A DNA stretch of 7,841 nucleotides from UBA6265 sp964526965 (GCA_964526965.1 CAZGML010000054.1:1-7841), one strand, 5' to 3'; shown: positions 1 through 5,453, numbered from the stretch's first letter. The notes: generated by a model not told the origin, from the sequence alone. A program made the numbers and translations.

Positions 1-64
1 ATCGGGCGGAGTTTCGTTTGGAGCCAGCGTGAGAACAGGCATTACAGGGGAAATGGGAATCCAG

Positions 65-83
65 GTGATTTTGTGCAAATCAC
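65..83. promoter_or_regulatory. Inverted repeat next to the tRNA promoter -35 box
   Basis: GTGATTT (65-71) and AAATCAC (77-83) are perfect 7-base inverted arms around the 5-base centre TGTGC. The right arm ends one base before the -35 hexamer. This is where an operator or activator site would lie, but the arms could also be a short hairpin or chance. No regulator is identified; the spacing does not match the usual CRP or FNR consensus. Confidence 0.3.
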
Positions 84-84
84 A

Positions 85-114
85 TTGACGCAGCAGCACC
101 AGGCCGCCTATACT
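85..114 (+). promoter_or_regulatory. Sigma70-type promoter of the tRNA cluster
   Basis: TTGACG (85-90) is a near-consensus -35 box and TATACT (109-114) a near-consensus -10 box, separated by 18 bases. Transcription would start near 120-122, giving a leader of about 18-20 bases before tRNA-Leu at 140. Position and quality fit a strong stable-RNA promoter. It probably serves all three tRNAs, because the gaps between them are short and lack clear promoters. Confidence 0.75.
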
Positions 115-139
115 AATCTCCGCTGCACAGCAGTCACCA

Positions 140-223
140 GCCCAGGTGGCGGAACGGCAGACGCGCTAGCTTGAGGGGCTAGTGCCCTTTTTGGGCGTGG
201 AGGTTCAAATCCTCTCCTGGGCA
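140..223 (+). tRNA. tRNA-Leu (anticodon GAG)
   Basis: The acceptor arms GCCCAGG (140-146) and CCTGGGC (216-222) pair fully, with A223 as discriminator. The anticodon stem is CTAGC/GCTAG (166-170, 178-182) and its loop TTGAGGG places GAG at 173-175, reading CUC/CUU leucine codons. The long variable arm, a short hairpin with TTTTT in its loop, is the class II form expected for leucine. The T loop is TTCAAAT (204-210). The genome carries CC then G after the discriminator, so the terminal CCA is completed after transcription. Confidence 0.97.
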
Positions 224-248
224 CCGGTTGATCGTGTTCCGCGTTTGC

Positions 249-323
<75 letters not shown>

Positions 324-354
324 CGGCTGCGGTGCATGTGAAGTGCGTGCATCC

Positions 355-430
355 GCCAAGGTAGCTCAGTTGGTAGAGCTCACGACTGAAAATCGTGCGG
401 TCCCCGGTTCGAGTCCGGGCCTTGGCACCA
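355..430 (+). tRNA. tRNA-Phe (anticodon GAA), CCA encoded
   Basis: GCCAAGG (355-361) pairs with CCTTGGC (420-426), with discriminator A427. The anticodon stem CACGA/TCGTG (381-385, 393-397) encloses CTGAAAA, placing GAA at 388-390, the phenylalanine anticodon. The T loop is TTCGAGT. Unlike the two upstream tRNAs, the CCA tail is encoded (428-430). It is the last gene of the cluster, only six bases ahead of the terminator stem. Confidence 0.97.
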
Positions 431-435
431 GAGAT

Positions 436-473
436 AGCCGGAATGCTTGTAGATTCAAGCATTCCGGCTCTTT
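436..473 (+). terminator. Terminator of the tRNA cluster
   Basis: The arm at 436-449 (AGCCGGAATGCTTG) and the arm at 456-469 form a perfect 14-bp stem around the 6-base loop TAGATT, followed by CTCTTT. The T tract is short and interrupted, but the stem is long and immediately follows the encoded CCA of tRNA-Phe. It may also serve as a 3' processing boundary. Confidence 0.8.
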
Positions 474-475
474 AG

Positions 476-680
476 TGTCCTTGCGATGGTCTGATCATCT
501 CAAATCCGCCCTATTTTCCACCGATCTTGTCGTGTGCTACCCGCTGCGTTGTCGCTATCGAGTCCGCCCCTCGCCGAAAGATGATTCGTCACCAAGTAAC
601 GGCGTTCCAGTTAGCGGAGCTTCAGTGGCACAGAGAGAGGCGGTGCCAATTACGGTCTCTCCTCTCTGTCCCTCAACTGA
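476..680. other. Gene-free stretch between the tRNA terminator and the broken frame
   Basis: I see no convincing gene here on either strand. Two plus-strand open frames cross it (289-684 and 527-757), but the first begins inside tRNA-Val and neither has a ribosome binding site or a recognisable protein pattern. A 7-base inverted pair, CAGAGAG (631-637) and CTCTCTG (662-668), is the only structure noted and is not followed by a T tract. Confidence 0.5.
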
Positions 681-967
681 GTAATTGGCTACTTCTGTTC
701 GCCGAAGGTCGATTGCGGAGTGCTAAAGCTCCCCAGCGAAGATATGCATGCGAGTAGTCATGCGGTCTTTGGCACGATCGATGAAGAATCGGTCGATGCG
801 GAGATTCTCACCAAGTCGAGTTTGGTGGGGAGACGGTGTACTTTTCAGACCGCTAGAGCAAGCCACCCGTTATCCTAAAAGACGACACCGAGCTTGAGGT
901 TCCGTTCACAATAGAGTTCAATTTAGTTATCGAGCGTCTTCGCCCTAATATTGAGTTGGTAGTATGA
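681..967 (+). pseudogene. Probable broken small gene (one frameshift, one stop)
   Basis: From 681 one frame reads VIGYFCSPKVDCGVLKLPSE and continues past ATG at 744 through VFGTIDEESVDAEILTKSSL to about 827. The reading then continues one base back, in a second frame: GETVYFSDR, an in-frame TAG at 854-856, then SKPPVILKDD, TELEVPFTIEFNLVIERL and RPNIELVV, ending at TGA 965-967. Both halves look like real protein, the second alternating hydrophobic and charged residues as in a beta strand and helix. Possible starts are GTG 720 and ATG 744 (preceded by AGCGAAG). I do not recognise the family. It may instead be a chance open stretch, or an intact gene with a sequencing error, though the TAG would need a separate explanation. 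Confidence 0.4.
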
Positions 968-1055
968 AATGAAGCTATGCTTCAGACAGTCCAAAGCCAT
1001 ACTATGGTGCTTGAACAGCTGCAGAAGGGCCGGTACGCCAAGCCGCGTGTGAGCT

Positions 1056-1062
1056 GAGAGGA
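1056..1062 (+). promoter_or_regulatory. Ribosome binding site of the 98-residue gene
   Basis: GAGAGGA lies six bases before ATG 1069 and selects that start over the nearby in-frame ATG at 1075 (third codon). No clear promoter is seen upstream; TTGAGT (951-956) and TATGCT (976-981) are 19 bases apart, a weak candidate. Confidence 0.55.
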
Positions 1063-1068
1063 TGAGGG

Positions 1069-1365
1069 ATGAAAATGCAGATTCGTTGGCAATGGGTATT
1101 GGTAATTATCATGGCAGTCGCTCTGGCGATCTCTGGAGTCATGGCTATTAGTAGCGACGACAGCAACGTTGGCGCACAGTCAGACCAGTTGACCTGGAAG
1201 GTGCACGATCTTCGCCAGAAAGACCCAGGGCTTATTACAGGTAGCAGCACGGTGAACCCATCCGAATTTGTTGAACAAGTCCCGATTGAGTGCGACATTG
1301 TGCCGGACCCGCATAGCGAGTTTAGATTCTACTATCGCTGCCCGATGATCTGGGAGCCCGCCTAG
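1069..1365 (+). CDS. Small membrane-anchored or secreted protein, function unknown
   Basis: The 98-residue product starts MKMQIRWQWVLVIIMAVALA, a short basic start followed by a hydrophobic segment (about residues 8-26). That fits a signal anchor or signal peptide; the sequence after it (GVMAISSDD) offers a possible cleavage site after Ala26. There is no lipobox cysteine. The remaining 70 residues are polar, with two cysteines near the C-terminus, one in PIECDIVP and one in YYRCPMIW, which could form a disulfide outside the cell. The start is supported by GAGAGGA six bases upstream. I recognise no family, and no neighbour suggests a role. The opposing open frame at 1002-1298 looks like its shadow. 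Confidence 0.65.
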   Translation: MKMQIRWQWVLVIIMAVALAISGVMAISSDDSNVGAQSDQLTWKVHDLRQKDPGLITGSSTVNPSEFVEQVPIECDIVPDPHSEFRFYYRCPMIWEPA

Positions 1366-1521
1366 TCACGGCGCCCCTTGGCTCCGTGGGCAAGGCCTCC
1401 AGTTGCCTTCATCATCCTTGTGTTCGCCATGAATGCACTCAAGGCACGTCCCGCCGTCATCGTTGATGTGTGCCCCTCATGAATCTCACGTATTACCTGG
1501 ATAAGGTGCCATAACCGGAAA
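1366..1521. other. Intergenic stretch without a clear gene
   Basis: It lies between the end of the 98-residue gene (plus) and the end of a minus-strand frame, so it is a convergent gap. The only structure is a weak stem, CCTTG and CAAGG about ten bases apart near 1376-1395, not followed by a T run. No RNA gene or repeat is recognised. Confidence 0.5.
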
Positions 1522-1716
1522 TCACAGCGGGCCTGTCGAGAAAATCAATTTCTCTTCCAGGCCCGTGTCCTCGTTCCGCACATGGATCTCCGAACGGCCC
1601 TCCCCCTCCGGTAACAGCGCAATCTCGCCGCGCAGCACCACGCGGGACGTGCCGTCCATCAAAATCGACTGCCTGAAAGCTTCTCGGCTCCCAGAATCAC
1701 TTTCCTTTCGCCTCAT
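1522..1716 (-). CDS. Small hypothetical protein next to the assembly gap
   Basis: The 64-residue frame starts MRRKESDSGSREAFRQ and ends KLIFSTGPL. The second half, including SRVVLRGEIALLPEGEGRSE, uses codons rich in G or C at third positions and looks truly coding. The ATG at 1716 directly follows the TGA of the gap-truncated gene upstream (1717-1719), and AAGGGCGGG lies a few bases before, an arrangement suggesting translational coupling. An internal ATG in ILMDGTSR could be the true start. A strong imperfect hairpin (1527-1566) overlaps the last codons. I do not recognise the family; it could also be the C-terminal piece of a longer gene damaged by an assembly error. Confidence 0.45.
   Translation of the reverse strand: MRRKESDSGSREAFRQSILMDGTSRVVLRGEIALLPEGEGRSEIHVRNEDTGLEEKLIFSTGPL
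1527..1566 (-). terminator. Hairpin overlapping the end of the small frame, possible terminator
   Basis: CGGGCCTG (1528-1535) pairs with CAGGCCCG (1558-1565), extendable by one G-T pair. After a small internal loop, GAGAAA (1538-1543) pairs with TTTCTC (1549-1554) around a 5-base loop. On the minus strand it is followed only by GCTGTGATTT, so the T tract is weak. It covers the last codons and the stop region of the frame ending at 1522. Confidence 0.35.
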
Positions 1717-1802
1717 TCATGTTATCCCGCCCTTGAAAGCAGAACTATCGTTCCCCACATCAATAAATGCCGCGATATCAAACAACGCTGCGCCACGGGG
1801 AA
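1717..1802 (-). CDS. C-terminal fragment of a gene cut by the assembly gap
   Basis: Running out of the gap, the frame reads PRGAALFDIAAFIDVGNDSS then AFKGGIT and stops at TGA (1717-1719), immediately before the ATG of the next frame. Only about 28 codons are visible. Tight stop-start coupling and a plausible composition support it being the end of a real gene. No family can be assigned. Whether it belongs with the minus-strand reading on the other side of the gap (1903-2028) cannot be decided because the gap length is unknown. Confidence 0.3.
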
Positions 1803-1902
1803 NNNNNNNNNNNNNNNNNNNNNNNNNNNNNNNNNNNNNNNNNNNNNNNNNNNNNNNNNNNNNNNNNNNNNNNNNNNNNNNNNNNNNNNNNNNNNNNNNN
1901 NN
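1803..1902. other. Assembly gap of 100 N
   Basis: Exactly 100 N, the usual placeholder for a scaffold join of unknown length. Genes on either side may be truncated, and the true distance is not known. Confidence 0.97.
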
Positions 1903-2028
1903 TGCGAGAGGCGGTGAAAAGCTATTTGCGACGAAGCGCGGGTCGGTACAAGTCGAACACAACTCGATCCCGACCTCGGGAATCTGGTACTGACTCCTCA
2001 AGTGCAACCACGTGTAAATCCAAACCCG
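1903..2028 (-). CDS. Gene fragment at the gap edge, possibly YfiH/PgeF-like (very tentative)
   Basis: On the minus strand an open frame runs from just after a TAG (2029-2031) into the gap and contains IPEVGIELCSTCTDPRF followed by VANSFSPPLA. If one base is missing just before the gap, the ending reads NSFSHRLS. A CT...F-SHR pattern is the C-terminal signature of the YfiH/PgeF (laccase-domain) family, so a frame-damaged end of such a gene is conceivable. A competing frame reads LDLHVVALEESVPDSRGRDR and stops at a TAG nearer the gap. No start codon with a good ribosome site is seen; a TTG at 2007 is the only candidate. It may be non-coding. Confidence 0.2.
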
Positions 2029-2044
2029 CTATCCTGCCCGGCGG

Positions 2045-2941
2045 TTATGCCTTGGAATCGGGACGATTGAACAGATCGCGGTTGGCTTCGACTGGCAGGT
2101 CCTCACGTTCGCCCCACTCGTTCCAGGAGCCATCGTAGTTCGTTAGCTGCGTTGCGCCAGCGCGCTGCAATCCGAACATCGCCTGCGTGGCAGTTACCCC
2201 TCCGTTGCAGTACGACACGATTGGTTTGTCCAGATCAATTCCCGCTTCTTCCGCCATAGCGCGAAGTTCTGCTCCCGGCTTCCAGCTACCATCATCGTTC
2301 ACCATGGATTTGGCGGGGAGATTGACAGCGCCGGGGATGTGTCCTCCACGGCTGCCACGCTGCACCTTGCCGTGGAACGTATCAGCATCGCGAGCATCGA
2401 CGATCTGCACGTCACCTTGCTCCACAAACGAGAGCACGTCGTCCCACTCCACACGAAGTTCAGGCCGCACGTCTGGTGTGAACGATGCATCAGGTCGGAC
2501 TGATGTGGTTTGATCTGTCAGCGCGCCATTGGCTGCGTTCCAGGCCGCGTATCCGCCCTCAAGCACCGAGACTCGATCATGCCCCATGTACTTGAGTGCC
2601 CACCACAAGCGTGTGGCAATGTGTCCACCCGTCTCGTCCGCGACAACGACGTGCGAATCATCGCCGATTCCGCGGGATTCCATCGTACGGGCGAACGATT
2701 CCGGTGAAGCGATTTGTGCTTTCACCTCACCATCCGGATCAACGATGTCTTTCGTCCAGTCGACGAATACTGCGCCCGGAATGTGTCCGGCCGCATATGC
2801 TTCCGGATGGCCGGCGTACGATGCGCTTTGGCGTCCACCACCGAGATCTTCGCTGGTAACGGAGCCCCGGATATCAACGACCACCAGGTCATCGTCGTTC
2901 AGATGTTGCTGAAGCCACTCAACTGAGACCAGATCACTCAT
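2045..2941 (-). CDS. Sulfurtransferase with two rhodanese domains
   Basis: The 298-residue product has the full length of thiosulfate / 3-mercaptopyruvate sulfurtransferases, cytoplasmic enzymes that move sulfane sulfur from a donor onto an active-site cysteine and then to cyanide, thiols or protein acceptors. The N-terminal rhodanese domain (about 1-140) has VVDIR, AGHIPGAVFVDW (51-62) and ALKYMGHDRVSVLEGGYAAW, but no cysteine at its active-site loop (DETGG, 102-106), as normal for the inactive half. The C-terminal domain (about 160-285) has VDARD, GGHIPGAVNLP and the active loop SYCNGGVTAT with Cys245 as sulfur carrier. This loop differs from the CRxGxR of classical rhodanese and the CGSGVTA of mercaptopyruvate enzymes, so the donor is uncertain. 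ATG 2941 is preceded by AGGGG about eight bases upstream. There is no signal peptide. It diverges from the MmcQ/YjbR gene with 61 bases between. Confidence 0.93.
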   Translation of the reverse strand: MSDLVSVEWLQQHLNDDDLVVVDIRGSVTSEDLGGGRQSASYAGHPEAYAAGHIPGAVFVDWTKDIVDPDGEVKAQIASPESFARTMESRGIGDDSHVVVADETGGHIATRLWWALKYMGHDRVSVLEGGYAAWNAANGALTDQTTSVRPDASFTPDVRPELRVEWDDVLSFVEQGDVQIVDARDADTFHGKVQRGSRGGHIPGAVNLPAKSMVNDDGSWKPGAELRAMAEEAGIDLDKPIVSYCNGGVTATQAMFGLQRAGATQLTNYDGSWNEWGEREDLPVEANRDLFNRPDSKA

Positions 2942-3002
2942 TCTCTATCCCCTGGGTACATCACGGTTACTCTGTCACTATTCCACCACAGGAGGGCGTG
3001 AA
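2942..3002. promoter_or_regulatory. Divergent intergenic region
   Basis: These 61 bases must hold the start signals for both the sulfurtransferase (minus) and the MmcQ/YjbR gene (plus), unless the latter is read from further away. AGGAGG at 2990-2995, seven bases before ATG 3003, is a perfect ribosome binding site for the plus gene. I see no pair of boxes good enough to name as a promoter. Confidence 0.5.
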
Positions 3003-3362
3003 ATGACACTGAATGACATCGATCGATTTTGCCGCGACCTGCCCGGATGCACGGTGCGGTATCCATTTGACACAAATCCGCACATTCGTGCCTGGTGTAT
3101 TGGCAAAAAGATGTTCGCATGGACCAGTACGACCTACGCACCGCTCACTGTCCAAATCAAGGCGAATCCCGATTTAATACCCGACCTGATTGCCAGTTAC
3201 GACTCTGTGATGCCCGGCTACCACATGAACAAGCGGCACTGGATCAGCGTGAACGTCGAATCGTGTGATCCTCAGATGCTCAAGGGACTCATCGAGGATT
3301 CGCATAGCCTCATCGCGATGTCGCTACCGCAGGCAGAGCGGCTCAAGCTCCTCAGGGATTAG
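3003..3362 (+). CDS. MmcQ/YjbR family protein (CyaY-like fold)
   Basis: The 119-residue product matches the small MmcQ/YjbR family, single-domain proteins of about 110-130 residues with a CyaY-like fold; a DNA-binding role has been proposed but the function is unproven. Visible family marks are the N-terminal LPGCTVRYPFD, the central GKKMFAWTS (34-42), a PLTVQIKANPDL strand-helix segment (47-58), and YHMNKRHWISVNV (73-85), the most conserved stretch. The C-terminal helix is rich in Leu and charged residues (DSHSLIAMSLPQAERLKLL). The start is set by a perfect AGGAGG seven bases upstream. It lies 128 bases before yigZ, so it may or may not share its transcript. A GGGCGCGCCC palindrome (3365-3374) follows the stop and has no T tract. 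Confidence 0.87.
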   Translation: MTLNDIDRFCRDLPGCTVRYPFDTNPHIRAWCIGKKMFAWTSTTYAPLTVQIKANPDLIPDLIASYDSVMPGYHMNKRHWISVNVESCDPQMLKGLIEDSHSLIAMSLPQAERLKLLRD

Positions 3363-3490
3363 CCTGGGCGCGCCCACTCACTCCCCACCTCTCAGCTATC
3401 CACTACGCATGACACCATCCAAAATGGCCCGATCAAGCCAGATATCAGATACTACCTCCAAACAATGGCATCATCGCCCAAAGGAGATTC
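3363..3490 (+). promoter_or_regulatory. Spacer before the YigZ-family gene
   Basis: The 128-base spacer is long enough to hold a promoter for the yigZ-ferredoxin pair, but I cannot name convincing boxes. AAGGAG (3481-3486), four bases before ATG 3491, is the ribosome binding site and is closer to the start than usual. ATG at codon 7 is an alternative start with no better site. Confidence 0.4.
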
Positions 3491-4141
3491 ATGACTTCAT
3501 CTCATCGCATGGTGGCACGCAACGGCACCAACGAAACGGAGATCAAGAAATCGCGATTCATCTGTCACCTCTTCCGGGTTGAGACAGAAGACGAGGCGCG
3601 ACAGCACATCGAAAACGTTCGCAAAGAGCATTGGAACGCCAACCATAACTGCACCGCCTGGATCATCGGTGAAGACCAGGCAAATCAGCGATCCAGCGAT
3701 GACGGGGAACCATCGGGAACGGCCGGCATGCCGATGCTGGAAGTGCTGCGAAGGCGTGAATTAACAGATACGCTGGCAATCGTGACACGCTACTTTGGCG
3801 GCGTTATGCTCGGTGCGGGCGGTCTGATTCGGGCCTATGGCGGCGCAGTGAGCGAGGCGCTGGATGTGATCGGAGTCGTCGAGCGTAAACCTCTCTCGGT
3901 CGTGCAGATGGTGGCTGATTACGAAACCGCAGGTCGGCTGGAAAACGCGATCCGCGCGAGGGAACTGGATCTTGTGGATGTGGCTTACGGCAACGATGTT
4001 ACGCTCGAATTGGTCATGGCACCGGGGGATGTAAATTCGTTCCAAACATGGCTGCAGGAACTCACAAATGGCGAGATAACCGCTACCATAGAGGGCGAAC
4101 GATTCGTTGAAGTGCCCGCACCGGCACAGCCAACGAACTGA
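3491..4141 (+). CDS. yigZ: YigZ / IMPACT family protein
   Basis: The 216-residue product has the full length of the bacterial YigZ (UPF0029/IMPACT) family. The N-terminal IMPACT domain (about 12-125) carries both family signatures: SSDDGEPSGTAGMPMLEVL (68-86) and TRYFGGVMLGAGGLIRAYGG (99-118). KKSRFICHLFRVETEDEARQ (19-38) is the usual opening strand and helix. The C-terminal part (about 135-200) matches the DUF1949 ferredoxin-like fold with VVQMVADYETAGRLENAIR. Eukaryotic IMPACT regulates the kinase Gcn2; for bacterial members binding to nucleic acid, the ribosome or elongation factors has been suggested from structure, but no role is settled. No membrane segment or signal peptide is seen. 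The ferredoxin gene begins 11 bases after its stop, so the two are probably co-transcribed. Confidence 0.93.
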   Translation: MTSSHRMVARNGTNETEIKKSRFICHLFRVETEDEARQHIENVRKEHWNANHNCTAWIIGEDQANQRSSDDGEPSGTAGMPMLEVLRRRELTDTLAIVTRYFGGVMLGAGGLIRAYGGAVSEALDVIGVVERKPLSVVQMVADYETAGRLENAIRARELDLVDVAYGNDVTLELVMAPGDVNSFQTWLQELTNGEITATIEGERFVEVPAPAQPTN

Positions 4142-4152
4142 GAGGATGTCCC

Positions 4153-4437
4153 ATGGATGGTAAGAAGGGCCTTACGGTCAAAATCGATCCGGAACGCTGC
4201 ATCGGCATGGCGAAATGCACCACCGTTGCACCGGGTTACTATGTGATCGACCAGGAGACAAACAAGGCCGTACTCGAGAACTTCGAAGAAGCAACAGTCG
4301 AGCAACTGTTTGCCGGAGCACGCGTGTGCCCAACGCAGGCGATCTCCATCGAACAGTATGGTCGCCGCGTTTTCCCGCAAATCGTACCGGCGATGTTTGG
4401 AGAACCCAAAGAGGAAGATGAAGCCGACGACGAATAG
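4153..4437 (+). CDS. Small ferredoxin, probably [3Fe-4S] type
   Basis: The 94-residue acidic protein begins with VKIDPERCIGMAKC and later has ARVCPTQAISI. Its only cysteines are Cys16, Cys22 and Cys59. The pattern C-x5-C...C-P lacks the central cysteine of a [4Fe-4S] CxxCxxC site (Met19 stands there), which is typical of actinobacterial-type [3Fe-4S] ferredoxins that carry single electrons to partners such as cytochromes P450 or other oxidoreductases. No P450 or reductase lies in the window, so the partner is unknown. A [4Fe-4S] cluster with a non-cysteine ligand remains possible. After the core there is an extra tail, RRVFPQIVPAMF, then a run of Glu/Asp. ATG 4153 is set by GAGAGG (4140-4145), which overlaps the yigZ stop codon, suggesting coupled translation. 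Confidence 0.9.
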   Translation: MDGKKGLTVKIDPERCIGMAKCTTVAPGYYVIDQETNKAVLENFEEATVEQLFAGARVCPTQAISIEQYGRRVFPQIVPAMFGEPKEEDEADDE

Positions 4438-4480
4438 CTCGTCGCTTCGCCAGGAATGAACGGCTTCTCCCTCGGTCATC

Positions 4481-4528
4481 GCAAGCACCCGTTCGAGTTC
4501 GGTCTCGAACGGGTGCTTGCTTTGTTAT
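4481..4528 (+). terminator. Terminator of the yigZ-ferredoxin transcript
   Basis: The arm at 4481-4497 (GCAAGCACCCGTTCGAG) pairs perfectly over 17 bases with 4504-4520 around the loop TTCGGT, followed by TTTGTTAT. It lies 43 bases after the ferredoxin stop. The secreted-protein gene on the other strand ends at 4544, so the stem could act for both; reading minus, however, no T tract follows it. Confidence 0.85.
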
Positions 4529-4543
4529 CTGGATTTCCGATAG

Positions 4544-5353
4544 TTAATTGCCGGAAATATCCCGGATATCCTCGACAGTAAAGGTCATCTGCAGCGGCGA
4601 TCCGTTTACTTCAACTCCATTGACGAACTGCTCGTAAATGACATCTATCGATTCCGGGGCGCCGGAAATCTGGCTAAAGATGACCGTGCCATCATCCAGG
4701 AACGTCGCTTCCAACACGACCATCAACGGTTGATCAACCTCATTCGTGGTCTCGTAGATCATCGTCGCAGAGCTGGAGGTCGTACCGGATTCCACGACAG
4801 TCACACCATTCACGATCTGTGCGGCGTAATCACTGGAGGTCCAGTATTCGACCAGGCTGGCTGGAGTAGAGTCGTACGCCAGGTCTGCGGTCAGGAAGAC
4901 GTAGCCGAGGCCATCCGTGGTTTGCAGGGTGATGATGTCATACGGTGGATCCTCGTTGATCAGAATGGCGCTTTCGTAATCAACGGGGAATTCCCAGGTA
5001 GCGGCGTCCCAGGTGATTACATGTCCGTGGGATGGACTCTGCCACTCGGTGTCTGACACCAGGCCCATCGACTCCCAATCGCCACCGGAGGCTGTGGACG
5101 AGTCATCTTCGGCGTCATCTGCATCGGTCGTGAGGATGTCGCCAAGACGTCCGGCACGACTATCACTCTCCTCGGTATCGTTCTCACGAGTGGTATCACC
5201 TGCGTCATCGTCCCCAGACGATGTTCGACTGGTACGCGAGGTGGACTGCTCCTCGTCTTCGTCTACTTCAGTCGTGCCTCCACGGGTGGATCGAGAGCGA
5301 TCGGAACCAGAATCCTCGTCGTCAGTCTCCTCTGTTGCGTCAGTATCATCAGT
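4544..5353 (-). CDS. C-terminal part of a two-domain secreted protein, after the gap
   Basis: These 269 residues run from the gap to the TAA at 4544. The first 90 or so are a low-complexity linker rich in Asp, Glu, Ser and Thr with SGSDRSRSTRGGTTEV near its start and SRTSRTSSGDDD later. From about residue 92 a globular domain follows: WDAATWEFPVD, PPYDIITLQTTDG, STPASLVEYWTSS, QPLMVVLEATFLDDGTVIF and a final ESIDVIYEQFVNGVEVNGSP helix-strand. Alternating hydrophobic strands suggest a beta-rich fold resembling PsbP/Mog1-like lipid- or protein-binding domains, a guess by pattern only. It resembles the domain before the gap in order and length. There is no catalytic motif. An upstream in-frame start near 5641 lies across the gap in a shadow frame and is not its beginning; the real N-terminus is the 5454-6125 part. 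Confidence 0.75.
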   Translation of the reverse strand, partial: TDDTDATEETDDEDSGSDRSRSTRGGTTEVDEDEEQSTSRTSRTSSGDDDAGDTTRENDTEESDSRAGRLGDILTTDADDAEDDSSTASGGDWESMGLVSDTEWQSPSHGHVITWDAATWEFPVDYESAILINEDPPYDIITLQTTDGLGYVFLTADLAYDSTPASLVEYWTSSDYAAQIVNGVTVVESGTTSSSATMIYETTNEVDQPLMVVLEATFLDDGTVIFSQISGAPESIDVIYEQFVNGVEVNGSPLQMTFTVEDIRDISGN

Positions 5354-5453
5354 NNNNNNNNNNNNNNNNNNNNNNNNNNNNNNNNNNNNNNNNNNNNNNN
5401 NNNNNNNNNNNNNNNNNNNNNNNNNNNNNNNNNNNNNNNNNNNNNNNNNNNNN
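5354..5453. other. Assembly gap of 100 N inside a repetitive linker
   Basis: Exactly 100 N. The last residues before the gap (ETDRSRSSRGGTGE) and a segment soon after it (SGSDRSRSTRGGTTE) are near-copies, so the join sits in a repeat region where assembly would be expected to fail. The true length is unknown. Confidence 0.97.

Noticed and set aside
631..668. CAGAGAG / CTCTCTG inverted pair as a terminator
   Set aside because: Only 7 bp, a 24-base spacer and no T tract.
527..757. Plus-strand open frame of 76 codons
   Set aside because: Arg-rich, no ribosome binding site, no recognisable family; overlaps the start of the more protein-like broken frame.
1002..1298. Minus-strand frame opposite the 98-residue gene
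   Set aside because: Antisense shadow; the plus-strand frame has a ribosome site and a clean hydrophobic N-terminal segment.
1565..1993. Plus-strand frame running through the first N gap
   Set aside because: It exists only because N triplets carry no stops; its left part mirrors the minus-strand coding frame.
5220..5353. Repeated Ser/Asp-coding stretch considered as a CRISPR or DNA repeat array
   Set aside because: The repetition is at protein level with irregular spacing; there are no uniform repeats and spacers.
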